In this document: piece after piece, positions 24,168 through 33,179 of the stretch
How the letters are laid out: the number at the start of each line of letters is the position of its first letter
Position numbering within the stretch: the first letter of the stretch is position 1
DNA from: CAUPWF01 sp036656795
GTDB lineage: Bacteria > Bacillota > Clostridia > Lachnospirales > Lachnospiraceae
DNA: 64,000 bases
NCBI GenBank assembly: GCA_036656795.1
Contig: JAVXHR010000009.1
Span: 15,928 to 79,927 of the forward strand
Reading direction: 5' to 3'
Made by a program: the position numbers and the translations under genes
Notes under the pieces: generated by a model
Seen by the model: the letters and a program-made list of their open reading frames with translations, nothing else
The model's database searches: none
What the model was told of the DNA's origin: nothing

Positions 24168-25139
24168 ATGAAAAAGATTAAATCAATGGGAACACAGAAA
24201 CTTGTTGCAGTATTAGCACTGATATTATTATATGTATTTTTTAGTATTTTTGGCGACAATTTCTTTCAATATAGTACTTTTATCAGTATTCTTGATTCAT
24301 CATATTACATTGGATTCATGGCAATTGGAGTAACATTTGTTATCATTACCGGTGGAATTGATTTATCTATTGGAACATTATGTATCTGTTGTTCGCTAAT
24401 TGGAGGTACTTTGTTTAAAGCAGGAGTTCCAATGGCGGCAGTGTTAATTATCACAATTGTAATGGGATTGCTATTTGGATTGGTAAATGGACTAATGGTT
24501 TCTGTCATGGGATTGCCTGCATTTATTGCAACACTTGGTACAATGATGATTACCAGAGGATTAGGTTCTATTGTTACAGGAACGGCCAGCGTTACATTCC
24601 CACAAGGTGAAGTAGCAGGAGCTTGGTTTAGAAATATCTTCAAATATAAAGGAGCAGGACTTCCGGATGCAGGTATTCCAGCAGGATTCATTCTATTACT
24701 TGTATTAGCCATTGTGATGGCAATCTTTTTAAATAAAACACGTCCGGGCCGTTACATTCTTTCTTTGGGAAGTAATAAAGAAGCAACTAGATTATCGGGT
24801 GTAAATGTTGTGAAATGGGAAACCTTAGCATTTGTAATAAGTGGTGGATTTGCAGCATTGGCTGGTATCTCTTATGCAGCAGTGTATTCAACTTTGATGC
24901 CTGGAACTGGAAATGGATTTGAGTTAGATGCTATTGCAGGTGTTGTAATTGGTGGTACATCACTATCAGGAGGAACAGGAAGCATTTCAGGAACATTAAT
25001 TGGTGTATTTATTATGTCTGTTTTAAAAACAGGACTACCATTTATCGGATTACAACCACATTATCAATTATTTATTACAGGATTTGTATTGATTGGAGCA
25101 GTATTTGCAGATGTATGGAACAGAAAGAAATCAGCTTAG
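24168..25139 (+). CDS. Sugar ABC transporter permease (RbsC type)
   Basis: This 323-residue polytopic membrane protein of the RbsC family has about eight to ten hydrophobic segments. Conserved stretches include FVIITGGIDLSIGTL, the cytoplasmic loop GRYILSLGSNKEATRLSGVNV, and GIGLI-like IAGVVIGGTSLSGGTGSISGT. ATG 24168 has GGAGGGGAA upstream and lies 1 base after the ATPase stop. An in-frame ATG at 24150 lies inside the ATPase gene and is rejected. Confidence 0.94.
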   Translation: MKKIKSMGTQKLVAVLALILLYVFFSIFGDNFFQYSTFISILDSSYYIGFMAIGVTFVIITGGIDLSIGTLCICCSLIGGTLFKAGVPMAAVLIITIVMGLLFGLVNGLMVSVMGLPAFIATLGTMMITRGLGSIVTGTASVTFPQGEVAGAWFRNIFKYKGAGLPDAGIPAGFILLLVLAIVMAIFLNKTRPGRYILSLGSNKEATRLSGVNVVKWETLAFVISGGFAALAGISYAAVYSTLMPGTGNGFELDAIAGVVIGGTSLSGGTGSISGTLIGVFIMSVLKTGLPFIGLQPHYQLFITGFVLIGAVFADVWNRKKSA

Positions 25140-25148
25140 GATTATAAT

Positions 25149-25162
25149 GCCTGATTACAGGC
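25149..25162 (+). promoter_or_regulatory. Small intercistronic hairpin before binding-protein gene
   Basis: GCCTG-ATTA-CAGGC forms a 5-bp stem with a 4-base loop in the 66-base gap between permease and binding-protein genes. It may protect the 5' end of a processed mRNA and help raise binding-protein levels, a common arrangement in importer operons. Confidence 0.4.
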
Positions 25163-25205
25163 TTATGATATTTACTTACAAACCAAATAAAGGGAGGAAT
25201 TATTC

Positions 25206-26270
25206 ATGAAGAAAAAAGCAGTAAGTGTATTATTGTGTGTGGCTATGGTAGCAACTATGGCAGTCGGTTGTGGTAAGAAAGAAACTACCGAGAAAAAAGA
25301 AACAAAAGCTAGTGGTGACTTAAGTGTTGAAATTGTAGCAAAAGGGTTTCAACATGATTTTTGGAAAGCTGTAAAGCTTGGAGCAGAAAAAGCTGGTACA
25401 GAATTTGGTGCAAAGATTAACTTTGTAGGACCAAAAGATGAAAGTGCAGTTGCAGAGCAAGTAGAACAATTGAATAATGCAATCAACAAAAAACCAAGTG
25501 CTATTTGTTTAGCAGCCCTTGATACAGATGCAGTTTTGGGTGCTCTTGATACAGCAAAATCATCTAATATTCCAATTATTGGTTTTGACTCAGGTGTTCC
25601 TGGAGCAGAAGATATCATTGCTGCAAATGCAGCAACAGATAACTATGCAGCTGGCGAATTAGCAGCAGATAAGTTATATGAATTAATTAAAGACAAAGTA
25701 ACAGATCCAAGCGAAACAGTAAGAATTGGTGTTGTTTCTCAAGATGCTACATCACAGTCTATTGGTGATCGTACTGGCGGTTTTGTTGATAAAATGGTAA
25801 AATTAATTGGTGCTGACAAAGCTTCTGTTGAAGGCCATGACAAATACAACAAAAAAGTTGAAGGCGCAAAAGTTGTTATTGAAGTTGGTATCCCAGCAAC
25901 TGTTGAAGATGCTGCATGTGTAACTGTTGCAAATACAATCTTGAACAAAAACGATTTAGTTGCAATCTATGGTTCTAATGAATTTAGTGCTAAGAATATT
26001 ATTACAGCAAACGAAAGTTTACAAAAACTTGGCGCAGATAAAGTTATTGGTATTGGATTTGATTCAGGTGAAATTCAGATGAATGCTATTAAGGATGGTG
26101 TATTTGCAGGTTCTATTACACAAGATCCAGTACAAATCGGATATCAAGCAGTTAATTTAGCAGTAAAAGCAACAAAAGGTGAATCTGTATCTGATGTTGA
26201 TACAGGATGCTTATGGTATACAAAAGATAACATGGAAGATGAAAACATTGCTCCATGTCTTTACAAATAA
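25206..26270 (+). CDS. Sugar-binding lipoprotein of the ABC importer (RbsB type)
   Basis: This 354-residue extracellular lipoprotein has a signal peptide ending in the lipobox MAVGC (Cys22), then a charged linker (KKETTEKKETK) and a type-1 binding fold. Fold marks are SVEIVAKGFQHDFWKAVKLGAEKAG, PSAICLAALDTDAV, IIGFDSG and VIGIGFDSGEIQMNAIKDG. It delivers the sugar to the permease. The coding sequence uses more T-ending GCT/GTT codons than its neighbours, consistent with high expression. L-fucose as ligand is inferred. Confidence 0.93.
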   Translation: MKKKAVSVLLCVAMVATMAVGCGKKETTEKKETKASGDLSVEIVAKGFQHDFWKAVKLGAEKAGTEFGAKINFVGPKDESAVAEQVEQLNNAINKKPSAICLAALDTDAVLGALDTAKSSNIPIIGFDSGVPGAEDIIAANAATDNYAAGELAADKLYELIKDKVTDPSETVRIGVVSQDATSQSIGDRTGGFVDKMVKLIGADKASVEGHDKYNKKVEGAKVVIEVGIPATVEDAACVTVANTILNKNDLVAIYGSNEFSAKNIITANESLQKLGADKVIGIGFDSGEIQMNAIKDGVFAGSITQDPVQIGYQAVNLAVKATKGESVSDVDTGCLWYTKDNMEDENIAPCLYK

Positions 26271-26301
26271 GGAACATGTTTATCTAGTATGAGTTAATTG
26301 T

Positions 26302-26343
26302 AAGGTGCCTTGAAGGTCTGAAATGTCCGGAAAGGCACCTTTT
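26302..26343 (+). terminator. Terminator-like hairpin between binding protein and fucU
   Basis: AAGGTGCCTT and AAGGCACCTT form the stem base, with a partly paired 20-base interior, followed by TTTTC. Read-through into fucU is plausible since no clear promoter follows. Confidence 0.75.
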
Positions 26344-26372
26344 CATAAATTTTAGATTAGGAGGAAACATAT

Positions 26373-26810
26373 ATGCTAAAAGGGATACCTCAAATTCTTT
26401 CGCCAGAATTACTAAAAGTATTATGTGAAATGGGACATAGCGATCGGTTGGTGATATCAGATGGAAATTTCCCGGCAGAATCCATGGGAAAGGATGCCAT
26501 TGTTATACGATGTGACGGACATGGTGTTCCGGAAATTCTGGACGCAATCTTGCAATTGTTTCCATTGGATACATACGTGGAGCATCCGGTTCAGTTAATG
26601 GAAGTAATGAAAGGTGATACAGTAGAAACACCAATATGGGAGAAATATAAAGAAATCATAGAAATTCATGACAAACGAGGAGCCACAGCAATTGGTCATA
26701 CAGAGCGATTCGCATTTTATGATGAAGCAAAAACTGCCTATGCCATTATTGCAACCGGTGAAAAAGCATTATATGCAAATATTATGTTGCAAAAGGGTGT
26801 TGTTATCTAA
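26373..26810 (+). CDS. fucU: L-fucose mutarotase (RbsD/FucU family)
   Basis: This 145-residue enzyme interconverts anomers of L-fucose so the isomerase gets its preferred form. It begins LKGIPQILSPELLKVLCEMGHSD (catalytic His region) and has EHPVQLMEVMKGD and IIATGEKALYANIMLQKGV. The length and PELLKVLCEMGH opening are closer to FucU than RbsD. Its position behind the importer supports L-fucose as the imported sugar. AGGAGG precedes ATG 26373. Confidence 0.93.
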   Translation: MLKGIPQILSPELLKVLCEMGHSDRLVISDGNFPAESMGKDAIVIRCDGHGVPEILDAILQLFPLDTYVEHPVQLMEVMKGDTVETPIWEKYKEIIEIHDKRGATAIGHTERFAFYDEAKTAYAIIATGEKALYANIMLQKGVVI

Positions 26811-26816
26811 TTTGAA

Positions 26817-26859
26817 AGACACTACATTATCTTTTTATAGGTTATGTAGTGTCTCTTTT
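26817..26859 (+). terminator. Rho-independent terminator after fucU
   Basis: AGACACTACAT (26817-26827) and ATGTAGTGTCT (26844-26854) form an 11-bp stem followed by five T. It ends the fucose gene region. Confidence 0.9.
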
Positions 26860-26900
26860 TGTAAATGAGGCTGGAATCATTATTTTTCGACTTTTTGTTC

Positions 26901-26929
26901 TGTACATTTTACCGGAAACATATTATAAT
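26901..26929 (+). promoter_or_regulatory. Sigma-A promoter of the L,D-transpeptidase gene
   Basis: TGTACA (26901-26906), a 17-base spacer and TATAAT (26924-26929) predict a start near 26936, 30 bases before ATG 26966. This argues against the upstream GTG at 26849 as start codon. Confidence 0.7.
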
Positions 26930-26965
26930 ATCTATATATTGATAAAACAAAGGGAGCTATACCAA

Positions 26966-28675
26966 ATGAGCGATATTAGTAAAAAAACCTCCGAAGATAT
27001 TGTGGAAGAAACAATGAAAGAAATTATGGAAGAATTTCAAGATATGGAACAAAAAGAAGAAGAAAAATCTGATGTGAAAGAAGAGGCAAAAGATGACAAT
27101 CAATCAGAAACTGTCTTGGAAGCTCATAAAGAAAAAGATTCAGAAGAAGAATCAGAAGAAAAGAATGAAACCACCGATACAAAAGAAGATATTCAATCTA
27201 CTGATAATACCACTGTTGTACATCTTGATGACGATGATGACACAGAAGGACTGACAGAATTAGACAGATTTTTAGAAAAGAAACGGAAAAGAAAAAAAAT
27301 CTTAATTATATGTGGCAGTGTGATTGGAGCATTGGTTCTTATTTATCTTGCAATATCCTTGTTTTTTGTTAGCCATTTTTATTTTTTTACCAAGATTAAT
27401 AATGTACATTATACAGGTAAGACAGTAGAACAAGTGGAAGCACATATGGAACAACAAGTAAAAGATTATGAGCTTACATTAAAGGAAAAGAATAATATTG
27501 AAGAGAAAATTACTGGTACCGCAATTCAGTTGACTTATAAGAAGAGTGAACAATTGACTCAGATATTAAAAAAACAGCATCCACTGCTATGGGTCACAGC
27601 TTTTTGGGATAAACCAAATGAAACAGCAACGGTTGGGGTTCAGTATGATAATACAACACTTTCAAACCTTATTAATGGGCTAACCTGTATGAAGCCGGAG
27701 AATCAGACGGAACCGGTATCAGCTTATCCAAGCTTTGTGACAGATCAGTTTCAAATAGTGGAAGAAGTACTTGGCACAAAAATTGATCAAGAAGTATTTA
27801 TAAAAAAAGTGAATGAATATGTGAGTGAAATTAGGCCGACATTGGAGATGGAAGAAGAGTCTTGTTATGCTAAACCGGCATTTTTAAAGGATTCAGCGGA
27901 AGTAATTGCTGCAAGAGATGCCATGAATAAGTATCTTACGGCAAGTGTTACGTATGATGTAAGTCCAAACACAGAGGTAGTTGATAAGGCACTGATTGCG
28001 ACTTGGTTGTCTGTAGATGCAAATATGTCGGTTGTATTTTCAGAGGATGCGGTTAGAACATTTGTAGATGAATTATGTAATAAGTATAATACAATTGGTA
28101 CGGTTAGAAAGATTACTGCGCCAAATGGAAAAGTTGCAGAAGTTTCTGGTGGAGATTATGGTTGGAAGATTGATAAAGAAGCAGAACATGCAGCGCTGGT
28201 AGCAAATATTACTGCGGGTGAAACAGTAACACGAGAACCACAGTATAGTCGTAGAGGTGCCAGTCATGGTGAAAATGATTATGGGAGTACGTATGCAGAG
28301 GTTGATTTAAGCGCACAACATATGTGGTTTGTGAAAGATGGTGCTGTTGCAATGGAAAGTGATGTTGTAACAGGAAACCCTAATAAAGGAAATGGAACAC
28401 CACAAGGCTCTTTTGATCTTACGTATAAAACACGTAATGCTACATTAAAAGGGAAAAAACGTCCAGATGGTACTTATGAATACGAATCTCCGGTTGCTTT
28501 TTGGATGCCATTTAATGGAGGAATTGGTTTTCATGATGCTACATGGCAATCTTCTTTTGGTGGAAGAAGATATACAACTAATGGTTCTCATGGGTGTATT
28601 AATATGCCGTACTCAAAAGCACAGGAATTATATGGATATATCGCTCAAGGAATGCCAGTAATCTGTCACTATTAG
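26966..28675 (+). CDS. Membrane-anchored L,D-transpeptidase (YkuD) with peptidoglycan-binding domain
   Basis: This 569-residue cell-wall enzyme forms 3-3 peptidoglycan crosslinks or attaches proteins. Layout: a very acidic cytosolic tail (1-105, Glu/Asp runs), one membrane helix near 110-135 (ILIICGSVIGALVLIYLAI), a VanW-type peptidoglycan-binding region in the middle, and a C-terminal YkuD domain. The catalytic motif is GFHDATW followed by SHGCINMP with Cys544. The charged intracellular tail is unusually long. ATG 26966 has AAAGGGAG upstream and follows the promoter. Confidence 0.9.
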   Translation: MSDISKKTSEDIVEETMKEIMEEFQDMEQKEEEKSDVKEEAKDDNQSETVLEAHKEKDSEEESEEKNETTDTKEDIQSTDNTTVVHLDDDDDTEGLTELDRFLEKKRKRKKILIICGSVIGALVLIYLAISLFFVSHFYFFTKINNVHYTGKTVEQVEAHMEQQVKDYELTLKEKNNIEEKITGTAIQLTYKKSEQLTQILKKQHPLLWVTAFWDKPNETATVGVQYDNTTLSNLINGLTCMKPENQTEPVSAYPSFVTDQFQIVEEVLGTKIDQEVFIKKVNEYVSEIRPTLEMEEESCYAKPAFLKDSAEVIAARDAMNKYLTASVTYDVSPNTEVVDKALIATWLSVDANMSVVFSEDAVRTFVDELCNKYNTIGTVRKITAPNGKVAEVSGGDYGWKIDKEAEHAALVANITAGETVTREPQYSRRGASHGENDYGSTYAEVDLSAQHMWFVKDGAVAMESDVVTGNPNKGNGTPQGSFDLTYKTRNATLKGKKRPDGTYEYESPVAFWMPFNGGIGFHDATWQSSFGGRRYTTNGSHGCINMPYSKAQELYGYIAQGMPVICHY

Positions 28676-28694
28676 ACAATAAAGGGGTAAATAA

Positions 28695-29828
28695 ATGTAT
28701 CAACTAATAAAAAGAGATGGCCTTGCGAAACGTGGCCGATTTACTACGGTACATGGGGTCATTGAGACCCCTGTATTTATGAATGTGGGAACCGTTGCAG
28801 CAATCAAAGGTGCCGTTTCTACAGAGGATTTGCAAGGTATAAAAACGCAAGTGCAATTGTCCAATACATATCATCTACATGTCCGACCGGGTGATGAGGT
28901 GATTCGAAAACTTGGAGGATTGCATAAATTTATGGTATGGGACAAACCAATTCTTACGGATTCGGGGGGATTTCAGGTATTTTCATTGTCAGGACTTCGG
29001 AAAATAAAAGAAGAAGGTGTTTATTTTCATTCTCATATTGATGGACACAAGATATTCATGGGCCCGGAAGAAAGTATGCAGATTCAGTCTCATCTGGGAT
29101 CTACCATTGCAATGGCCTTTGATGAATGTCCCTCAAGTGTGGCAGATGTGAACTACATTCAGGATTCGGTAGATCGTACTACAAGATGGTTGGATCGATG
29201 CAAGATAGAGATGAAACGATTGAATACATTACCGGATACATTGAATCCTAATCAACTTTTGTTTGGGATTAATCAGGGTGGAGTATATGAAGATATTCGA
29301 ATAGAACATGCAAAAAGAATTACGGAGATGGATTTGGATGGATATGCGGTGGGTGGTCTTGCAGTTGGAGAATCCCATGAGGACATGTACCGGATATTAG
29401 ATGCTACGGTACCGTATCTACCAATTGAAAAACCCACGTATCTTATGGGGGTGGGAACTCCGGCAAATATATTAGAAGCGGTAGAACGTGGTGTGGATTT
29501 TTTTGATTGTGTATATCCGAGTAGAAATGGACGACATGGGCATGTATATACGAATCATGGGAAGATGAATCTATTTAATGCAAAATTTGAGCTAGATGCA
29601 AAGCCAATTGAAGAAGGCTGTCAGTGTCCGGCTTGTCGTACCTACAGTAGAGCTTATATTAGGCACCTTTTGAAAGCAAAAGAGATGTTGGGTATGCGTC
29701 TGTGTGTACTACATAATCTTTATTTTTACAATACCATGATGGAAGAAATACGACAGGCAATTGAAGAAGGGCGCTATCAAGTGTATAAAAAAGAAAAATT
29801 AGAGAGCATGGCAAAAAAAGAAGTATAA
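28695..29828 (+). CDS. tgt: Queuine tRNA-ribosyltransferase
   Basis: This 377-residue enzyme exchanges the anticodon wobble guanine of GUN tRNAs for the queuosine precursor. Visible are nucleophile-region LTDSGGFQVFSL, the substrate loop LFGINQGGVYEDIR, GGLAVGE and zinc motif CQCPACRTYSRAYIRHL. It is followed by yajC, as in many bacteria. A ribosome site AAAGGGG precedes ATG 28695. Confidence 0.96.
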   Translation: MYQLIKRDGLAKRGRFTTVHGVIETPVFMNVGTVAAIKGAVSTEDLQGIKTQVQLSNTYHLHVRPGDEVIRKLGGLHKFMVWDKPILTDSGGFQVFSLSGLRKIKEEGVYFHSHIDGHKIFMGPEESMQIQSHLGSTIAMAFDECPSSVADVNYIQDSVDRTTRWLDRCKIEMKRLNTLPDTLNPNQLLFGINQGGVYEDIRIEHAKRITEMDLDGYAVGGLAVGESHEDMYRILDATVPYLPIEKPTYLMGVGTPANILEAVERGVDFFDCVYPSRNGRHGHVYTNHGKMNLFNAKFELDAKPIEEGCQCPACRTYSRAYIRHLLKAKEMLGMRLCVLHNLYFYNTMMEEIRQAIEEGRYQVYKKEKLESMAKKEV

Positions 29829-29855
29829 AATTTGTATGAAATGCGAAAAAATTAC

Positions 29856-29884
29856 TTGATGTATGAAGTGATTTTGTGTATGAT
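29856..29884 (+). promoter_or_regulatory. Promoter of yajC
   Basis: TTGATG (29856-29861), a 17-base spacer and TATGAT (29879-29884) lie 37 bases before the yajC start, allowing expression apart from tgt. Confidence 0.6.
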
Positions 29885-29920
29885 AGCAATAGTGCTTATA
29901 GATAGTAGGAGGAAATGAAT

Positions 29921-30223
29921 ATGTACACATTGGCAACATCGTTATTTAGTAACCCAATCAGCATTATACTTCTTTATGCTGTAATTCTTGGAGGATTCTG
30001 GTTTATTCTTATGAGACCTCAGAAAAAAGAGCAAAAAAGAATTCAACTTATGATTGCAGATATGCAAGTAGGAGATACAGTCTTAACTACAAGTGGTTTT
30101 TATGGTGTTCTTATTGATATTACAGATGAAGATGTCATTGTGGAATTCGGAAGTAATAAAAACTGTCGTATTCCAATGCAAAAGACAGCAATTATGCAAG
30201 TTGAAAAAGCGGAAACAAACTAG
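29921..30223 (+). CDS. yajC: Preprotein translocase subunit YajC
   Basis: This 100-residue small membrane protein of the Sec accessory complex has one N-terminal helix (SIILLYAVILGGFWFILM) followed by the diagnostic RPQKKEQKR and a GDTVLTTSGFYGVLIDI beta domain. AGGAGG (29907-29912) is properly spaced for ATG 29921; the ATG at 29915 is too close. secD/secF do not follow here. Confidence 0.95.
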   Translation: MYTLATSLFSNPISIILLYAVILGGFWFILMRPQKKEQKRIQLMIADMQVGDTVLTTSGFYGVLIDITDEDVIVEFGSNKNCRIPMQKTAIMQVEKAETN

Positions 30224-30234
30224 AATAATATATA

Positions 30235-30266
30235 CAAGAGCCAAGTACAAGAGTACTTGGCTCTTG
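30235..30266 (+). terminator. Hairpin terminator after yajC
   Basis: CAAGAGCCAAGTAC and its perfect complement GTACTTGGCTCTTG form a 14-bp stem with a 4-base loop; the tail TTATATATT is only moderately T-rich. Confidence 0.8.
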
Positions 30267-30298
30267 TTATATATTCAACACTTTATTAGACTAAAGGG

Positions 30299-30327
30299 TT
30301 GAAATGTAAAGGAAAATAAGCTATTAT
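30299..30327 (+). promoter_or_regulatory. Promoter of leuB-ilvD-ilvB
   Basis: TTGAAA (30299-30304), a 17-base spacer and TATTAT (30322-30327) lie 46 bases upstream of leuB. The leader is too short for a T-box or peptide attenuator. Confidence 0.68.
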
Positions 30328-30373
30328 ATTCTGTATATGAAAAGGTATCTAACAATTAGAAAGGGTGAAATTC

Positions 30374-31459
30374 ATGGATTTACAGATTGGAATTGTAAAA
30401 GGGGATGGAATCGGACCTGAAATTGTAACAGAAGCAATGAGAGTATTGGATAGAGTAGGGGAGGTATACGGACATTCTTGTTCTTATAAGAATTTATTAT
30501 TAGGAGGAGCCTCTATTGATACATTTGGAGTGCCACTTACGGAAGAAACATTGATAGAAGCAAAAACTTGTGATGCGATTCTTATGGGTTCAATTGGTGG
30601 AGATCCAAAGACATCACCATGGTATCAACTTGAACCACACAATCGTCCGGAGGCAGGATTGCTAGCAATCCGAAAAGAGCTAAATTTATTTGCCAATCTA
30701 AGACCTGCAATGTTATATAGGGAGTTATCAGAAGCATGTCCATTAAAGCCTTCTTTGGTGGAAGGAGGTTTTGATTTTATTATTGTACGAGAACTGACGG
30801 GAGGGCTGTATTTTGGGAAACGTACAACCGAATATATAGATGGAATCAGAACAGCCTGTGATTCTCTAATGTATAATGAGATGGAAATTCGTCGTATTGC
30901 AAAACAAGCATTTGAGATTGCCATGAGACGTAGTTGTAAGATTGTAAGTGTAGATAAAGCAAATGTGCTAGATACATCAAGACTTTGGCGCACTGTTGTA
31001 AATGAGGTGGCGAAAGAATATCCCAAAGTACAAGTAGAACACATGTTGGTGGATAATTGTGCTATGCAATTAATTAAAAGTCCACAGAAATTTGATGTGA
31101 TTTTAACAGAAAACATGTTTGGGGATATCTTGTCAGATGAAGCAAGTATGATTACAGGTTCTATAGGAATGCTGCCCTCTGCAAGTTTAAATGATACGAA
31201 GTTCGGTCTTTATGAGCCAAGTGGAGGTTCTGCACCTGACATCGAGGGAAAAGGAATTGCTAATCCTATTGCAACCATCTTATCAGCAGCAATGATGCTA
31301 CGTTTTACCTACGGGTTAGAGCAAGAAGCAACAGCAGTGGAACGGGCAATACATCAAGTGTTAGAAGAAGGATACCGTACCAGCGATATTATGTCAGAAG
31401 ATTGTATACCAGTAGGAACTAATCAAATGGGAACACGCATATGTGATGCAATTTTATAA
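30374..31459 (+). CDS. leuB: 3-isopropylmalate dehydrogenase
   Basis: This 361-residue NAD-dependent enzyme of leucine synthesis oxidises and decarboxylates 3-isopropylmalate. Motifs include VKGDGIGPEIVTEAMRVL at the start, the GLLAIRKELNLFANLRPA substrate loop and NMFGDILSDEASMITGSIGMLPSAS. ATG 30374 is spaced well from AAAGGGTG; the GTG at 30365 overlaps that site. leuA/C/D are not in the window, so the leucine genes are split. Confidence 0.95.
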   Translation: MDLQIGIVKGDGIGPEIVTEAMRVLDRVGEVYGHSCSYKNLLLGGASIDTFGVPLTEETLIEAKTCDAILMGSIGGDPKTSPWYQLEPHNRPEAGLLAIRKELNLFANLRPAMLYRELSEACPLKPSLVEGGFDFIIVRELTGGLYFGKRTTEYIDGIRTACDSLMYNEMEIRRIAKQAFEIAMRRSCKIVSVDKANVLDTSRLWRTVVNEVAKEYPKVQVEHMLVDNCAMQLIKSPQKFDVILTENMFGDILSDEASMITGSIGMLPSASLNDTKFGLYEPSGGSAPDIEGKGIANPIATILSAAMMLRFTYGLEQEATAVERAIHQVLEEGYRTSDIMSEDCIPVGTNQMGTRICDAIL

Positions 31460-31473
31460 GGAGGATTTAGCAG

Positions 31474-33144
31474 ATGAGAAGTGATACAGTGACAAAAGGA
31501 ATTCAGCAGGCCCCACACCGTTCGTTATTCAACGCATTGGGATATACAAAAGAAGAACAAGAACGACCATTAATAGGAATTGTCAGTTCATATAATGAAA
31601 TTGTACCGGGACATATGAATCTGGATAAGGTGGTAGATGCTGTGAAAATGGGTGTAGCAATGAAAGGAGGTACACCAATTGTATTTCCGGCAATTGCAGT
31701 ATGTGATGGTATTGCAATGGGACATCAAGGTATGAAATATTCGTTGGTTACCCGTGATTTAATTGCAGATTCTACAGAGGCAATGGCATTAGCACATCAA
31801 TTCGATGCACTTGTGATGGTTCCAAATTGTGATAAAAATGTACCGGGACTTTTGATGGCTGCTGCCAGACTTAATATCCCCACTATTTTTGTCAGTGGTG
31901 GTCCCATGCTTGCGGGACACGTCAAAGGGAAAAAATCCAGTTTGTCCAGTATGTTTGAAGCTGTTGGAGCTTATGCAGCTGGCACCATGTCAGAAGAAGA
32001 TGTACGAGAATATGAGGACAAAGTATGTCCAACTTGTGGCTCATGTTCCGGTATGTATACAGCGAATAGTATGAATTGTCTGACAGAAGTCCTAGGAATG
32101 GGGTTACAGGGGAATGGAACAATCCCGGCAGTGTACTCAGAACGCATTCGACTTGCTAAATATGCAGGTATGCAAATTATGGAATTGTTAGAGCGAGATA
32201 TAAAACCTTGGGATATTATGACGAAAGATGCATTTTTAAATGCACTTACGGTGGATATGGCACTAGGGTGTTCTACCAATAGTATGCTTCATCTTCCGGC
32301 GATTGCTCATGAGATAGGATTAGACTTAAATCTTGATATTGCCAATGAGATTAGCAAACACACTCCTAATCTATGTCATCTGGCACCGGCGGGTCCAACA
32401 TATATGGAAGATCTAAATGAGGCAGGCGGTGTTTATGCTGTTATGAAAGAACTTACAAAAAAACAGTTGATTCATGTGGAATGTATGACTGTAACAGGAC
32501 AGACCGTAGGTGAGAATATAAAAGCAAGTGAAATCAGAGATACCGAAGTGATACGAACTGTGGATAATCCATATAGTACAACTGGCGGAATTGCTGTATT
32601 GAAAGGAAATCTTGCACCGGATTCGGGAATAGTCAAACGTTCGGCAGTTGTTCCGGAGATGATGATTCATGAAGGACCGGCAAGAGTGTATGATTGTGAA
32701 GAAGATGCAGTAGATGCAATTAAAACAAAGAAGATTGTAGCAGGAGATGTAGTAGTTATACGTTATGAGGGACCAAAGGGTGGACCCGGTATGCGTGAAA
32801 TGTTAAATCCAACATCTGCAATTGCAGGAATGGGATTAGGATCTAGCGTAGCATTGATTACAGATGGTCGTTTTAGTGGAGCATCTAGAGGAGCGTCGAT
32901 TGGTCATGTATCACCGGAAGCAGCGGTAGGCGGACCCATTGCATTGGTAGAAGAAGGAGATATAATTCGAATTAATATTCCGGAGAATCAATTAGATATA
33001 CTGGTGTCAGAGGAAGAATTAATGATACGAAGAAAAAAGTGGGTTCCAAGGGAACCAAAGATTACCACAGGATATCTTGCACGATATGCAGCGATGGTAA
33101 CTTCCGGAAATCGAGGAGCAGTGCTAGAAATTCCACACAGGTAG
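31474..33144 (+). CDS. ilvD: Dihydroxy-acid dehydratase
   Basis: This 556-residue Fe-S dehydratase acts in valine, isoleucine and leucine synthesis. Cluster cysteines are visible in MVPNCDKNVPG and CPTCGSCSGMYTANSMNCL, and the late GLGSSVALITDGRFSGASRG motif is typical. AAGGAGG precedes ATG 31474, 12 bases after leuB. Confidence 0.96.
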   Translation: MRSDTVTKGIQQAPHRSLFNALGYTKEEQERPLIGIVSSYNEIVPGHMNLDKVVDAVKMGVAMKGGTPIVFPAIAVCDGIAMGHQGMKYSLVTRDLIADSTEAMALAHQFDALVMVPNCDKNVPGLLMAAARLNIPTIFVSGGPMLAGHVKGKKSSLSSMFEAVGAYAAGTMSEEDVREYEDKVCPTCGSCSGMYTANSMNCLTEVLGMGLQGNGTIPAVYSERIRLAKYAGMQIMELLERDIKPWDIMTKDAFLNALTVDMALGCSTNSMLHLPAIAHEIGLDLNLDIANEISKHTPNLCHLAPAGPTYMEDLNEAGGVYAVMKELTKKQLIHVECMTVTGQTVGENIKASEIRDTEVIRTVDNPYSTTGGIAVLKGNLAPDSGIVKRSAVVPEMMIHEGPARVYDCEEDAVDAIKTKKIVAGDVVVIRYEGPKGGPGMREMLNPTSAIAGMGLGSSVALITDGRFSGASRGASIGHVSPEAAVGGPIALVEEGDIIRINIPENQLDILVSEEELMIRRKKWVPREPKITTGYLARYAAMVTSGNRGAVLEIPHR

Positions 33145-33179
33145 TTTACCATTAAAAGAAAACAAAAGGAGTGAAGTCC

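Noticed and set aside
30267..30373. T-box or leader-peptide attenuator before leuB
   Set aside because: The leader after the predicted start is under 50 bases with no T-box motif or run of Leu/Val/Ile codons.
30625..31116. 163-codon minus-strand frame within leuB
   Set aside because: It is antisense to conserved LeuB motifs and has no start signals.
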